From positions 109,407 through 173,406 of the forward strand of contig JAGALP010000010.1 in the NCBI GenBank assembly GCA_017625155.1: a stretch of 64,000 bases of DNA, given 5' to 3'. Origin of the DNA: Paludibacteraceae bacterium (GTDB lineage Bacteria; Bacteroidota; Bacteroidia; Bacteroidales; Paludibacteraceae). Within the stretch, counting starts at the first letter, position 1; each line of letters starts with the position of its first letter. A model generated the notes under the pieces. It saw nothing but the letters and a program-made list of their open reading frames with translations, ran no database searches and was not told the DNA's origin. This document shows, piece by piece, positions 17,661-28,191 of this stretch. The translations under genes were made by a program, and so were the position numbers.

Positions 17661-20600
17661 ATGAAACGAATTAATCTCTTTTTCCTGCTTCTTCTGATGC
17701 CTGTCTTATTAATGGCGCAGACACAGATTTCTGGTGTCGTAATGGCAGAAGGTGAACCGGATCCCGTAATCGGTGCAAATGTGATGGTAAAAGGTACTAC
17801 CAACGGTACGATCACCGACTTTGATGGTAAATTCCTGCTCGATGCGAACGTAGGTGACATCCTTGTATTTTCCTACATGGGCTACCAATCGCAAGAAGTA
17901 AAAGCTTCTTCCTCCTTCATGCGTATTACGCTCAAACCTGACAACGTCATGCTTGACGAGGTGGTAGCCATTGGCTATGGTACGATGAAGCGCTCCGACC
18001 TCACTGGTGCTATCACTTCTGTGAGTGCAGAAGACCTCAATAAAGCTCCTGTTGCTGGTCTTGACCAAGCATTGCAAGGTCGCGCGGCGGGTGTGACAGT
18101 TACCACCAACTCAGGTCAACCTGGCGAAGGCGCTACCATCCGTATTCGCGGTATTGGCTCTGCTATCGGAGGTAATGACCCGCTCTATGTGGTAGATGGT
18201 GTCATCACCGGCGATATTCGATTCTTGGCTCCTGCCGACATCCAATCCATGGAGATCCTGAAGGATGCATCTGCAACAGCTATCTACGGTTCTCGTGGTG
18301 CCAATGGTGTGATTCTTGTCACTACCAAGTCGGGTGGTCAAGGCAAAGCCAACATCTCATTCGATGCATATTGGGGTATCCAGAACCGTTGGAAGAAACT
18401 CGACCTCATGGACTCACGCGCACAGGTGGACACCGAGTTGCGTATTGGTGCCATGCGTAATGGTGCAGAGGAGATTGCCTTCTACAACCAACGCGGCTTC
18501 TCCGAATGGCTGAGCATGTATAAGTTGGGCAAATCGCCATATTATCCAATGAACTTCGACTACTCTCATCAGGAAACCGATTGGCAAGACGAGGTATTCA
18601 ATGCCAATGCCTTTATGCACAACTATACCCTCAGCATAGACGGTGGTAGCGACAAAGGTCACTATGCGTTCTCTTCTTCCTACTTCGGTCAAGAAGGTAC
18701 AATCATAGGTTCAGATTACAATCGTTTCACCCTTCGCCTCAATACCGACTACAAAGTCCGTGAGTGGTTGACTATTGGCGAGCACCTCTCGTTTGTTTCC
18801 ACTTCGGGGCGCAACGCGATGCACAACTCTTCTTCGGCAGGTGCTTCGGTTATCTCTGCTGCTATGGCTATGGCACAATGGGATCCTGTCTATTATCCAG
18901 AAGGTGCATTAAATACAGATGGCAAAGACCTATCGGGTGATTATTCTGCTGGTTCCAACTTCAAGAATGTTACCAACCCTTACCAAATGGCATTCAACAC
19001 CGAGCCATCTAGCAAGAGTGAACGTGTGGTAGGCGACTTCTACCTCGAAATCAAACCTATCGAGGGTCTCGTTATCCGCCCAAGTATCTCGTTGGACTAC
19101 TCGCTCAATCGCAATCGCAACTTCACATATCCTAACACCTATACATCCTACAATTACTCTGAGAAGAACTTCCTCTCCTCCTCTATGGATCGCCATTGCA
19201 CGCTCCTGGAAGAGGTGACAGCTACCTATGCCAAGAAGATTGGCAAGCACAATTTCTCTATCATGGTGGGTCAGACTTGGGAAGAGTACAACTACTATAG
19301 CATCGGCGGTTCAGGTGCACAAATCCTCAATCCAGTGGAGAGCAACTGGATTTTGAAAAATACCACCGAGGATCGCCTGCCTGCTTCCGACGGAGTAGGT
19401 CGTAGCCGTCGTTTGGCTTTCTTGGGTCGCGCATTCTATTCGTATGCAGACCGCTATCTGATTACGGCTAACTTCCGTGCAGATGCATCTTCTCGCTTCA
19501 CCAAAGACCCTTGGGGATTCTTCCCATCTGTGGCTTTGGCATGGCGTATGAGTGAGGAAGCATGGTTGAAAGAGGTACCATGGATTGATAATATGAAATT
19601 GCGTGTCGGCTTTGGTCAAGCAGGTAATGATGGTATTCCTTCAGGTTCATTTATTCCTACGATGGGTTCGAGCGAGGATGTATTCTATGGCTATCCATTA
19701 GGCGCTAACCCACAAGTGATGACGGGTGGTGCTGCCGTGCTCACTCAAGTCAATACAGCGGGTAAATGGGAGACCAACCAGCAATGGGATGCGGGTATCG
19801 ACTTCTCCTTCTGGAATGGCAAATTGAGCGGTACGATCGACTACTTCCTGCGCGATACAAAAGATGCACTCCTTTATGTCAACGCTCCAGCCCATGTAGG
19901 CAACCGCTATTCACTCATCAAGAATGTGGGTAATATCCGCAATACGGGTGTGGAAATCTCACTGGATCACAAGCATCATATTGGTAAGTTCCACTACAAT
20001 ATCGGTGGTAATGTATCCTTCGTCCACAACGAACTCACCGCGCTCAACGGTGGTTCACCACTATGGGGCGACCGCACCAAGACCGATATTGGCATGGCGC
20101 TCAACTCATTCTGAGGATATGAGTACGAAGGTATCTACCAAACCGACGAAGAGGCACTCGCACAACTCTATACCTACACCGCCGAGACCATCGGCGTACA
20201 CGCGGGTGATGCGCGCTACAAAGACCAAAACGGCGATGGTCTCCTCGATGAAGCTGACAAAAAGTGCATCGGAAATCCGTTCCCAAAACTGACCTATGGT
20301 ATCAATTTGGGTGCTGATTTCTATGGTGTGGATATCCAACTATTCTTCCAAGGCGTCAGTGGCAACAAGATCTACAACGCCATGCGCGAACGCCTCGAAG
20401 GCGATGGTACCAGCAATGCACTTGCTACCTATATGGCAGACGAAGTATGGGTAGGTTATACCGACGTAGTGCGTGATGCGATGCTAGCGAAAGGCGTCAA
20501 CTGGATGGAACTCGAGAACCGCAACGGTACTATTCCTAACCCACTTGGCTCTCCTACCAACACCGAGAACTCCACTCGTTTCATCGAAGATGGTAGTTAT

Positions 20601-20813
20601 CTCCGCCTCAAGAACCTCCAAATCGGCTACACCTTGCCTAAGAACATCACCGAGAAGTTCCGTTGCTCTCGCTTGCGCTTCTATCTCACAGCCAGCAACC
20701 TATTCACCATCACGAAGTATTCTGGATATGATCCAGAGGTCGGTTCGGGTGTAGACTATGGTAACTACCCACAAAGCCGCACATTCACATTTGGTTTGAA
20801 TGCTACATTCTAA
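17661..20813 (+). pseudogene. SusC-like TonB-dependent receptor interrupted by an in-frame TGA at codon 818
   Basis: The full frame has 1,051 codons. A signal peptide (to LLMAQ) is followed by a carboxypeptidase-regulatory-like domain (QISGVVMAEGEPDPVIGANV, SYMGYQSQEV), the SusC signature LDEVVAIGYGTMKRSDLTGAI, the plug (IRIRGIGSAIGGNDPLYVVDG, ILKDASATAIYGSRGANGVILVTTK) and the barrel. TGA at 20112-20114 replaces one codon in NSF-x-GYEYEGIYQTDEEA. The same frame continues without shift to the stop at 20811-20813 with a normal end (SRTFTFGLNATF). Tryptophan (TGG) fits the position. Truncation at 817 would remove the last barrel strands, so the protein would fail unless TGA is suppressed. It could be a sequencing error or a real mutation; the rest shows no decay. 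Confidence 0.85.
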
Positions 20814-20843
20814 ACAATATTGAACCTTTAAAATTTCACAAAT

Positions 20844-22442
20844 ATGAAAACGTTGAAATATTATATATTCGCTCTGCTCCTAGTATTTACAGGATGCCGT
20901 GATTATCTCACAGAGATTGAGCCAGGAACCACATTGCTGAATGACTTCTTTACCTCGACCGCAGCGGCCAAGCAAAATGTCACAGGTTGCTATGTGCCAC
21001 TGATGTGGGAATACAACAATACCTACCTCTCAGAATGGTTTATCGGCGATATCGTGAGCGACGATGCACTCAAGGGAGGTGGTAGTACCTCTGATATGGC
21101 GGATGCCTATGATATGGAAAACTGGCGCACCACATCGCAAAACACCCTGTTGCTAGATTTCTATCGTGCACAATACCAAGGTATTGCGCGTTGCAACCTG
21201 GCCATCAAGTATATCACCAATATGGAGATTGGTACGGACTCCATCTTCACCCCCACTATGAAGAATAACCTTTTGGGTGAAGCACACTACTTGCGCGCAT
21301 ACTACTATTTCCGCCTCGTACGCGTATTTGCAGGAGTACCTATTACGACTGAAGTAATCGATAACTCCGATAACTGGGGTGTTCCACGCGCATCCACAGA
21401 GCAAGTCTATAACCTCATCTTGGAAGACCTGACCAAGGCCAACTACATGCTACCAGTCCGCAGCGCTATGAAAGCTGAGGATCTCGGTCGCGCTACCAAG
21501 GGTGCTGCACAAGCCATGCTCCTCAAGGTCAATCTCTATATGGCTTCGCCTTATTGGAACAAACAACTCGCCCAAGAACCTGCCACCTATTTCGCAGCGG
21601 CTAAGCAATGGGGCGACTCTATCATCGCTTCTGGCGAGTACTCGCTCTGCCCTAACTACGAGGACAACTTCACCCTAGCAGGCGAGAATGGTCCAGAGTC
21701 CGTATTCGAAATCCAATACATGGAAGTTCCTTGGGGCGACTATGGAGAGGGCTTTGGCTTCACTGCTGGCTCGTTCACCCAGATACTCACGCGTTCACGC
21801 TCATCCCTCATCGGTGGCGGTTGGGGCTTCAACCACCCTACACAAAACCTCTACGATGAGTTCGAGCCATCTGACATCCGTCGCGATGTGGCTATCCTCA
21901 ACCCTGTAGATTCACTCATTGAGACACCTTCTGTTGAGATCTACCTCGGCTCACGCTACCTCAACAATAAGTACGGCATGTACCGCGACCCAGCAGACCA
22001 AGGTGGTGGCTATGGCAAGTGGTCCCTCCACGCTACTCGTGGTCCACTCAACAACCGCCAAATCCGCTATGCCGATGTCCTCCTCATGTATGCCGAGGCA
22101 GCTCTTGGCGCAGGCGATGAGGCTACCGCGCGCACGTATATCAATATGGTACGCACACGCGTAGGACTATCCGAGATTACCCTCGCTGACAACGCTTCTC
22201 TTCGCCACGAACGTCGCGTAGAGTTGGCTATGGAGGGTCACCGTTGGTTCGACCTCGTGCGTTGGGAAGGTGTGGCAGGCAATGGTCTGAAAGCCCATAT
22301 GGATGCCTACAAAGCCACCGAGACACAAGAGGCACAATCGCATATTCAGGAGTTTGTGGCTGGCAAACATGAGATTTTCCCAATCCCACAAGAGGAAATC
22401 CAGCTCAACCCAACAGAAATGAAACAAGACAATGGTTATTGA
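20844..22442 (+). CDS. SusD/RagB-like surface glycan-binding lipoprotein
   Basis: 532 residues. The lipoprotein signal ends LLLVFTGC (Cys 18), followed by RDYLTEIEPGTTLLNDFF. The helical SusD fold shows in QGIARCNLAIKYI, EAHYLRAYYYFRLVRVFAGVPITTEVI, ATKGAAQAMLLKVNLYMASPYW, RQIRYADVLLMYAEAAL and the C-terminal RRVELAMEGHRWFDLVRW. It is the extracellular partner that closes over SusC and binds the glucan. It follows susC by 30 nt and ends in TGA, so TGA acts as a stop in this genome. Confidence 0.95.
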   Translation: MKTLKYYIFALLLVFTGCRDYLTEIEPGTTLLNDFFTSTAAAKQNVTGCYVPLMWEYNNTYLSEWFIGDIVSDDALKGGGSTSDMADAYDMENWRTTSQNTLLLDFYRAQYQGIARCNLAIKYITNMEIGTDSIFTPTMKNNLLGEAHYLRAYYYFRLVRVFAGVPITTEVIDNSDNWGVPRASTEQVYNLILEDLTKANYMLPVRSAMKAEDLGRATKGAAQAMLLKVNLYMASPYWNKQLAQEPATYFAAAKQWGDSIIASGEYSLCPNYEDNFTLAGENGPESVFEIQYMEVPWGDYGEGFGFTAGSFTQILTRSRSSLIGGGWGFNHPTQNLYDEFEPSDIRRDVAILNPVDSLIETPSVEIYLGSRYLNNKYGMYRDPADQGGGYGKWSLHATRGPLNNRQIRYADVLLMYAEAALGAGDEATARTYINMVRTRVGLSEITLADNASLRHERRVELAMEGHRWFDLVRWEGVAGNGLKAHMDAYKATETQEAQSHIQEFVAGKHEIFPIPQEEIQLNPTEMKQDNGY

Positions 22443-22492
22443 TCAACCATTCTAATCAACATAATTTACTAACCACTTAATTTTTAAGTATT

Positions 22493-23419
22493 ATGAAAAC
22501 AAACAAATTTTTCGCTACTGCTCTTGCAGTACTCGCATTGGCTGGTTTCACCGCTTGTGACCAACCTACTCCTACCGAGCCATTGGAGCTCACAGAGACT
22601 TCTGTTACCATGAAAGTAGGTGAGACACACCAACTTACTGCTAACGTTGCTGTTGAGTCATGGACATCTTCTAACGAAGCTGTAGCTACTGTGGCTGACG
22701 GTCTTGTAACCGCTGTTTCTGCAGGTAATGCTATCATCTCTGCTACTGCAGCAGGTGTTACCAAAACTTGCGTTGTTCTTGTAGAGGCTGACCAAACACA
22801 AGGTGGTGGTGCTACGCTCAAGGGCTCACAATTCTGGCCAATCGCTATTGATGGTACTACCGCTGATGCGAATGCTTCAAAAATCGTGGGTGACTTCCGT
22901 CCAGACGATGTAGGCAAATTCTTGTATGTATGGGATGCTACCTACGTAGCTAATGAAAACCCTACAGGTCTCAACTTCCACGGCAACACCGATGGTTTCA
23001 CTGCTCTCACTGTTAGCACTTTAGGTTGGGCTGGTTGTGGCTACTGCCTCACCGAAACAGACGCTAGCAAGGCTTGGGAAGCTGCTGAGGCTCTCCGCGC
23101 TGCTATCGTAGCTAGCCCAGACGACTACTACCTCCACATGGCTCTCAAATCTACCGACAAAGCATCACACTGTTTCTATATCTTCGGTTCTGAGGCTACC
23201 AAGTTTGTCATTGGTCCTACCGCTGTTTACGATGGTCCTCTCTACGAAGACTTCACACGTAATGGTGAGTGGGCTGAGTTCGACATCCCAATGTCACGCT
23301 TCGCTACTGCTCTCGCTATCACCACTTGCGTTGCTGGCGTAAACGTATTCGTAGCACTCACTGAGGGTACTGCTGGTGCACAACTCAATATGGACGCTAT
23401 TTACTTCTACAAGAAATAA
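22493..23419 (+). CDS. Ig-like (Big_2) surface lipoprotein, candidate glycan-binding protein
   Basis: 308 residues. A lipoprotein signal with ALAGFTAC (Cys 22) precedes one bacterial Ig-like domain (VTMKVGETHQLTANVAV, WTSSNEAVATVADGLVTAVSAGNAIISATA) to about residue 98. A roughly 200-residue C-terminal beta-rich region (FWPIAIDGTTADANASKIV, ending NMDAIYFYKK) follows. The position directly after SusD is where surface glycan-binding proteins (SGBPs, SusE/F equivalents) are found. The C-terminal domain is not one I can name. Its ending resembles the other SGBP candidate (27233-28189) and the jelly-roll modules in 40509-45210. Confidence 0.8.
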   Translation: MKTNKFFATALAVLALAGFTACDQPTPTEPLELTETSVTMKVGETHQLTANVAVESWTSSNEAVATVADGLVTAVSAGNAIISATAAGVTKTCVVLVEADQTQGGGATLKGSQFWPIAIDGTTADANASKIVGDFRPDDVGKFLYVWDATYVANENPTGLNFHGNTDGFTALTVSTLGWAGCGYCLTETDASKAWEAAEALRAAIVASPDDYYLHMALKSTDKASHCFYIFGSEATKFVIGPTAVYDGPLYEDFTRNGEWAEFDIPMSRFATALAITTCVAGVNVFVALTEGTAGAQLNMDAIYFYKK

Positions 23420-23460
23420 GCGACCCTTAATACATCGCTACTCCTACACTATCTCTCCGC

Positions 23461-23523
23461 TATCAATTACGTTAGATACACGATAGATATACGTTAGATA
23501 CACGGTAGATAAACGGTACATTA
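23461..23523. repeat. TATCAATT plus five 11-nt direct repeats (ACGNTAGATAC)
   Basis: TATCAATT (23461-23468) is followed by 11-nt units at 23469, 23480, 23491, 23502 and 23513, the last degenerate. It has the same head and layout as 7846-7908. It lies in the gap between the SGBP gene and the first GH16 gene (23420-23614), which otherwise contains a CGCTTTGAGGAGGCTGATTACCTCC-like imperfect hairpin near 23560-23590. Confidence 0.78.
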
Positions 23524-23614
23524 GTATAGGCATACCGTATCAGTAAGCGATGATTCCCCCGCTTTGAGGAGGCTGATTACCTCCTCTTAGCCCTAAAACA
23601 AACAACCAACGAAT

Positions 23615-24883
23615 ATGAAACAGACATTACATACTCTTCTTTTCCTCTGCGCTGTGCTGTGTATAGCGTGCGAACCTACAGTGAATTTCTCGCTCAATCC
23701 CAACTCTCTGCAAATGAAGGTGGGCGAGATCACCACTATCAACGTCGTTGGCGAAGCTACTAATATCGAGTGGGCTTCCTCCGATGATTCGGTAGCCACC
23801 GTTTTCCACGGAGTTGTCACAGCCAATGCCATAGGAATGACTACAATCACAGCCAAATCGGGTTCTACCACTGTCAATGCACAGGTCTTTGTCAGCGGTA
23901 CTGACGGCTCTACCTTGCGTATATCTCCTGCCTTCGTATCCCTAAAAAAAGGCGATACCTACCAGTTCCAATATGGCAACACCTATGGTCTTGATCTCAC
24001 ATGGACTTCCTCTGCAGAAGACGTCGTGCAGGTGGATCAGCAAGGCACTATCACCGCGCTCAAACCAGGCAATGCTACCATCACTCTTTCCACTCCTGTG
24101 GAATCGGTTACAGCCCTCGTGGCTGTCGAGCATAAGTGGGGCGACTATTCGCTCGTGTGGTCCGATGAGTTCGATGGCACAACCCTCGACGAGTCCGTTT
24201 GGGGCTATAACCTCGGTGGAGGTGGTTGGGGAAACAACGAGTTGCAATACTACACCCAACGCCCCGAGAACGTGCGTGTCAAAGATGGTTGCCTTGAGAT
24301 CGAAGCACGCAAAGAGACCTACGAAAACCGCGAATATACTTCTGCACGCCTCCTTTCCAAAGGCAAAAAGTCCTTCCTCTATGGCAAGGTGGAAGCACGT
24401 ATCAAGTTCCCAGGTGGTATGGGTACATGGCCTGCTTTCTGGATGATGGGCGAGTCGGGCGGATGGCCTGCTTGTGGCGAGATTGACATCATTGAGCATA
24501 TTGGCTCGCAAGACACACGCGCCTCTTTCGCTGTCCACACCCCAGAGAAAAACGGCACCAACGGCAAGAACTGGCACGCTACTCGTTTCTTCGATGATCC
24601 GTTGTCTAACGACTTCCATACCTATGGAGTAGAATGGTGTCAAGAGGAGAAAGATGGCAAAGATTGTATCCGCTTCTTCGTGGACGGAGTAGAGTATGCT
24701 ACGGTTTGGGAAACGCTTATCGACAATCCTCGTTCATGGCCTTTCACCCAACCGCACTTCATCATTCTCAACTGCGCCATTGGTGGCAACATGGGCGGTA
24801 GAGTGGATGACTCCATCTTCAACCAACAACGTATCATGTACGTGGATTGGGTACGCGTGTACCAACGCCAAGAACAACCCTAA
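23615..24883 (+). CDS. GH16 endo-beta-1,3-glucanase (laminarinase) lipoprotein with two Ig-like domains
   Basis: 422 residues. The lipoprotein signal ends LCIAC (Cys 19). Two Big_2-type Ig domains (about 25-95 and 100-175) lead to a GH16 domain from YSLVWSDEFDGTTLD to MYVDWVRVYQR. The catalytic motif GEIDIIEHIG places the nucleophile at E289 and the acid/base at E294; WGNNELQYYTQRPENV and GTWPAFWMMG are typical of the laminarinase branch. It should cut beta-1,3-glucan at the cell surface. It is the first enzyme of the locus and a close relative of 28192-29466. Confidence 0.94.
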   Translation: MKQTLHTLLFLCAVLCIACEPTVNFSLNPNSLQMKVGEITTINVVGEATNIEWASSDDSVATVFHGVVTANAIGMTTITAKSGSTTVNAQVFVSGTDGSTLRISPAFVSLKKGDTYQFQYGNTYGLDLTWTSSAEDVVQVDQQGTITALKPGNATITLSTPVESVTALVAVEHKWGDYSLVWSDEFDGTTLDESVWGYNLGGGGWGNNELQYYTQRPENVRVKDGCLEIEARKETYENREYTSARLLSKGKKSFLYGKVEARIKFPGGMGTWPAFWMMGESGGWPACGEIDIIEHIGSQDTRASFAVHTPEKNGTNGKNWHATRFFDDPLSNDFHTYGVEWCQEEKDGKDCIRFFVDGVEYATVWETLIDNPRSWPFTQPHFIILNCAIGGNMGGRVDDSIFNQQRIMYVDWVRVYQRQEQP

Positions 24884-24903
24884 GTAATTTTGATAATGTC
24901 ACT

Positions 24904-26148
24904 ATGAAACAGCTAAGTAGTATAATATTTGTTGTAATAAGTGCTCTCTTCCTAATCTCTTGCGAAGGCAACTCCCCTACGCACGACCAGCCCTCTGCGA
25001 TGCAGAAGAGTGCCAAACGCGGTGTGTCCTTCAACTTCACCAATATCCAGGATCTCCCATTGCTCTCGCCAGCTATCTCGTGGTCCTATAATTGGGCTAA
25101 CGACCAAAACAGCACCTCTGCCCTTTGGTTCGACACCAACGAGATGGACTTCTGCCCTATGTGTTGGAATGGCTCCTATAGCGCAGCCAAGATTCGCCAG
25201 TACGTGCAGGAGCACCCCAACACCAAATACCTACTGGGCTTCAACGAACCCAACCTTACCGACCAATGCAACATGCTCCCTGCGCAGGCGGCTGAGCAAT
25301 GGCCACAAGTAGTAGCATTAGCCCGAGAACTGAACCTCAAACTCATCTCCCCTGCCATGAACTATGGCACGCTCGCGGGCTATCACGACCCTATCAAGTG
25401 GCTCGATGAGTTCTTTGCACAGCCCAACGTCTCCCTTGACGACATCCACGCTATTGCTATCCACTGCTACATGGCATCGCCTTCCGCAGTCAAAGATTAT
25501 ATCAAGCGTTTTGAGAAATATGGCAAACCCATCTGGATGACTGAGTTCTGTGCCTGGGATCCCGTGCCAAACAATGTGGAGAAGCAAATGGATTATATGT
25601 GCGCTGTGCTCAATCACATGGAGCAAAATCCTAATGTGGAACGCTATGCGTGGTTCATGCCTCGCACCAGTGGTAAGGTGGATTCTGCACCTTATATGCA
25701 ACTCCTCACCCACGGCTCGCCAGTCCTTCTCACGCCACTCGGACAAATCTTCACCCAGTTCTCTTCTTTCGACAAGAACGCCTACCTCTCCCTCGAACAA
25801 GGCATAGGTGCACACCAATACATCGCCTTAAAAGAGGAGAATATATCTTTGCGTGTGACAGACGACAACCAACTCTATATCCAATCCTTTATGCAGGGAC
25901 AATGGATTGATTATCAGGTTAATGCCCAAAGCAAACAACCGCTGCAAATCCAATATGCTTCCATTGTCAATAGCCAAGTATGTATTTCTATTGACGGCGT
26001 AGCCCAAGCAATAGTGGACATACCTAAAACCGCTGATATGCAAACGGTTACTACGCTCACCACTACCGTCATCCCACCGCTCGGCAACCACACCCTTCGC
26101 ATTGAAGCACTAAAAGGAACCTTTAATTGCTACCAACTCCTACACTAA
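24904..26148 (+). CDS. GH128-like beta-1,3-glucanase lipoprotein with C-terminal CBM6-like domain
   Basis: 414 residues from ATG 24904 (lipoprotein signal ALFLISC, Cys 18). An ATG at 24847 would overlap the previous gene and lacks a signal peptide. The catalytic domain (about 30-270) opens KRGVSFNF. It has YLLGFNEPN with the acid/base at E115 and IWMTEFCAWD with the nucleophile at E214, the pattern of the Asl1-like/GH128 family, known for beta-1,3-glucan hydrolysis. The last 130 or so residues (ISLRVTDDNQLYIQ, GQWIDYQVNA, GNHTLRIEALKG) look like a CBM6-type beta-sandwich. The family call rests on motif and fold order only. Confidence 0.85.
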   Translation: MKQLSSIIFVVISALFLISCEGNSPTHDQPSAMQKSAKRGVSFNFTNIQDLPLLSPAISWSYNWANDQNSTSALWFDTNEMDFCPMCWNGSYSAAKIRQYVQEHPNTKYLLGFNEPNLTDQCNMLPAQAAEQWPQVVALARELNLKLISPAMNYGTLAGYHDPIKWLDEFFAQPNVSLDDIHAIAIHCYMASPSAVKDYIKRFEKYGKPIWMTEFCAWDPVPNNVEKQMDYMCAVLNHMEQNPNVERYAWFMPRTSGKVDSAPYMQLLTHGSPVLLTPLGQIFTQFSSFDKNAYLSLEQGIGAHQYIALKEENISLRVTDDNQLYIQSFMQGQWIDYQVNAQSKQPLQIQYASIVNSQVCISIDGVAQAIVDIPKTADMQTVTTLTTTVIPPLGNHTLRIEALKGTFNCYQLLH

Positions 26149-26154
26149 ACAATA

Positions 26155-26211
26155 CTACACCACTCTAAACAACTCTACACTATGCTACACCACACCAAAC
26201 AACTCTACACC
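26155..26211. repeat. ACTCTAAAC/ACTCTACACC word array before the secreted GH16 gene
   Basis: The whole gap between the GH128 and the next GH16 gene is CTACAC-, CTAAAC- and CACCACACC-type words. It contains an in-frame ATG at 26182, but that start would only translate repeat sequence (MLHHTKQLYT) ahead of a complete signal peptide. Confidence 0.7.
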
Positions 26212-27231
26212 ATGCTTCTGCTAATGCTTGCCCTGCCTCTGGCAGCGCAGAGCAGTGCAGACGACTACACCCTCGTTTGGAACGAAGACTTCACCGACAC
26301 TACCCTCGACCGCAATGTCTGGAATATCGAGGTCAATGGCGAAGGCGGTGGTAACAACGAGTTGCAATACTATTGCGAGAAAGGTGTAACCCTTGACGTA
26401 GAACCTATCACAGGCAAGCATTGCCTTGTGCTCATCGCCACCAAAGAGGATTACAAGGGCAAAAAATGCACCTCGGGTCGTGTCAATACCAAGAACAATC
26501 TCTACTACACCTTCGGCAAGATCGAAGCGCGTATCAAGTTCCCTAACACCGCCAACGGTCTATGGCCTGCGTTCTGGCAGATGGGTAATGACTTCGATCA
26601 AGTAGGATGGCCACGCTGCGGAGAGACCGATATCATCGAACTAGGCAATGCCAATGGTATCAACCGTGGTACACAAGACCGCTACTTCAATGGCGCACTC
26701 CATCTTGGTTCCAGATGGGATGCCGTGTGGTGCGATGCACAAGACATCACCTATCCCTATTCCGTAGAAGACACCTTCCATATTGTCACCATGATCTGGA
26801 CACCCACCTCTATTGATATGTATATGGACCGCGATGCCAACCCGGGCGTAAAACCATACTTCCACGCCGACTTAGAGCCCAACGACGATGCCAACTACGA
26901 CCGTAGTCGCGTCTTTGCTAAGCCCAACTTCCTCATCGCTAACCTCGCTGTAGGTGGCAATTTCCCTCAGATTTGGGACATCAACAAGATTACTGCCCTT
27001 GCCAATGGTCCACGCTCCGTCTATATCGATTGGATTCGTATCTACCAACAAGGTACCGACAAAGAGACTTTCACCTCTCCATCGCCTTCCGATGCAATCG
27101 AGCCCGACGACGATACAGCAGTAGAAGATATTACTCTATCCCAACCTGCACAAAAGGTCATCATCAACGGACAAATCTTCATCCGCAAAGACGGACAACT
27201 ATACAATATCGTAGGACAAAAACTTGAATAA
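26212..27231 (+). CDS. Secreted GH16 beta-glucanase with the shared C-terminal tail
   Basis: 339 residues from ATG 26212; an ATG at 26182 is inside repeat words. An ordinary signal peptide (MLLLMLALPLAAQ) has no lipobox. The GH16 domain runs from YTLVWNEDFTDTTLD to YIDWIRIYQQ, with CGETDIIELG placing the catalytic residues at E138 and E143; isoleucine of the usual EID is threonine here. After an acidic linker (SPSDAIEPDDDTAVED) the protein ends in the 25-residue tail (KVIINGQIF... QKLE) shared with five other secreted proteins. It is the only enzyme of the locus with that tail and the only GH16 here without a lipid anchor. Confidence 0.92.
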   Translation: MLLLMLALPLAAQSSADDYTLVWNEDFTDTTLDRNVWNIEVNGEGGGNNELQYYCEKGVTLDVEPITGKHCLVLIATKEDYKGKKCTSGRVNTKNNLYYTFGKIEARIKFPNTANGLWPAFWQMGNDFDQVGWPRCGETDIIELGNANGINRGTQDRYFNGALHLGSRWDAVWCDAQDITYPYSVEDTFHIVTMIWTPTSIDMYMDRDANPGVKPYFHADLEPNDDANYDRSRVFAKPNFLIANLAVGGNFPQIWDINKITALANGPRSVYIDWIRIYQQGTDKETFTSPSPSDAIEPDDDTAVEDITLSQPAQKVIINGQIFIRKDGQLYNIVGQKLE

Positions 27232-27232
27232 T

Positions 27233-28189
27233 ATGAAGCAAAATCTATTCATCGCTTTGATAGCCATACTATTTGGCTGCGCAGCATGCAATCAAAACGC
27301 TCCAGAGGTAGAAGCGATTACCTTGGACAAAGTGGCAATCCAATTAGCTAACGGACAATCCGACACCATCGTAGCCACCCCCACTCCTGCGGATGCGGTT
27401 GTGGCATGGAGTAGTTCCAACCCTGCTGTCGCTGTAGTAGTGAATGGTGTAGTCACAGGCGTTGGCAATGGTACGGCTGTTGTTGTAGCCACTGCAGGCA
27501 ACCAACTCGCATCTTGCGTCGTTACTGTTGGAGCAGGTAGCAATAATCCAACGGAATCTGGTATTAATTTTACGCAATACCTCGAAGGTTCAGAATACTA
27601 TATCTTCCTTCTTGATGAAAAAGCTATGAGCCGCATCAAAGGTACGGTGCATGACTATCGTGTCAATGGCGAATATGCTTCTCCAGGTCAACCTGCCGAC
27701 GGAGTAACAGCTACCATGGATATTTGGAATGGTGATGTCACCGATGCTAACTTCGGTAAATGCAAAGGTGCAACGGCTTTTGGCGATACAGGCGTAGAAT
27801 GGATGTATTGGAAATCGGGCTCTATGGCATGGAGCAATATGTGCGGCGGTATTCGCCAATGGGGCGAGTGCGACTTCACGAGTGTAACCAATGATTTCAA
27901 CCTCGTCATCATCTACCGCACACCTCGTATGTTAGCAGGCACCAGTGTTACTGTTAAGTTATATAGCACCTCAGGAGGCGAACACAATGTGGATCGTGGT
28001 ATGATCTCACAGAGTCGAGGCGAATGGGACGTGGCTGAGTGGTCTATGGCAGATTTATTTGCAGACGGACTGGATTGGAGCAAACCTATTAAAGGCAGTT
28101 TATCCGATGTAGTTTATTCGCCTGCGTTGGTGGTAGAAGGAGCCAATCGCGAATTCGAGATTTGTGCTATCTTCTGCTACAAGAAGTAA
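27233..28189 (+). CDS. Ig-like (Big_2) surface lipoprotein, second candidate glycan-binding protein
   Basis: 318 residues from ATG 27233; the in-frame ATG at 27224 overlaps the previous stop. The lipoprotein signal is LFGCAAC. A Big_2 domain (VAIQLANGQSDTIVATPTP, WSSSNPAVAVVVNGVVTGVGNGTAVVVATA) is followed by about 215 residues (NFTQYLEGSEYYIFLLDE, MDIWNGDVTDANFGKC, ending REFEICAIFCYKK). The layout copies the first SGBP candidate but the C-terminal domains are diverged. It sits between two GH16 genes with gaps of 1 to 2 nt, so it is translated with them. Likely binds glucan at the surface; not recognised as a named family. Confidence 0.78.
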   Translation: MKQNLFIALIAILFGCAACNQNAPEVEAITLDKVAIQLANGQSDTIVATPTPADAVVAWSSSNPAVAVVVNGVVTGVGNGTAVVVATAGNQLASCVVTVGAGSNNPTESGINFTQYLEGSEYYIFLLDEKAMSRIKGTVHDYRVNGEYASPGQPADGVTATMDIWNGDVTDANFGKCKGATAFGDTGVEWMYWKSGSMAWSNMCGGIRQWGECDFTSVTNDFNLVIIYRTPRMLAGTSVTVKLYSTSGGEHNVDRGMISQSRGEWDVAEWSMADLFADGLDWSKPIKGSLSDVVYSPALVVEGANREFEICAIFCYKK

Positions 28190-28191
28190 GT

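Noticed and set aside
20112-20114. TGA reassigned to tryptophan in this genome
   Set aside because: TGA terminates SusD and the thiamin receptor at expected protein ends, and TGG is common throughout.
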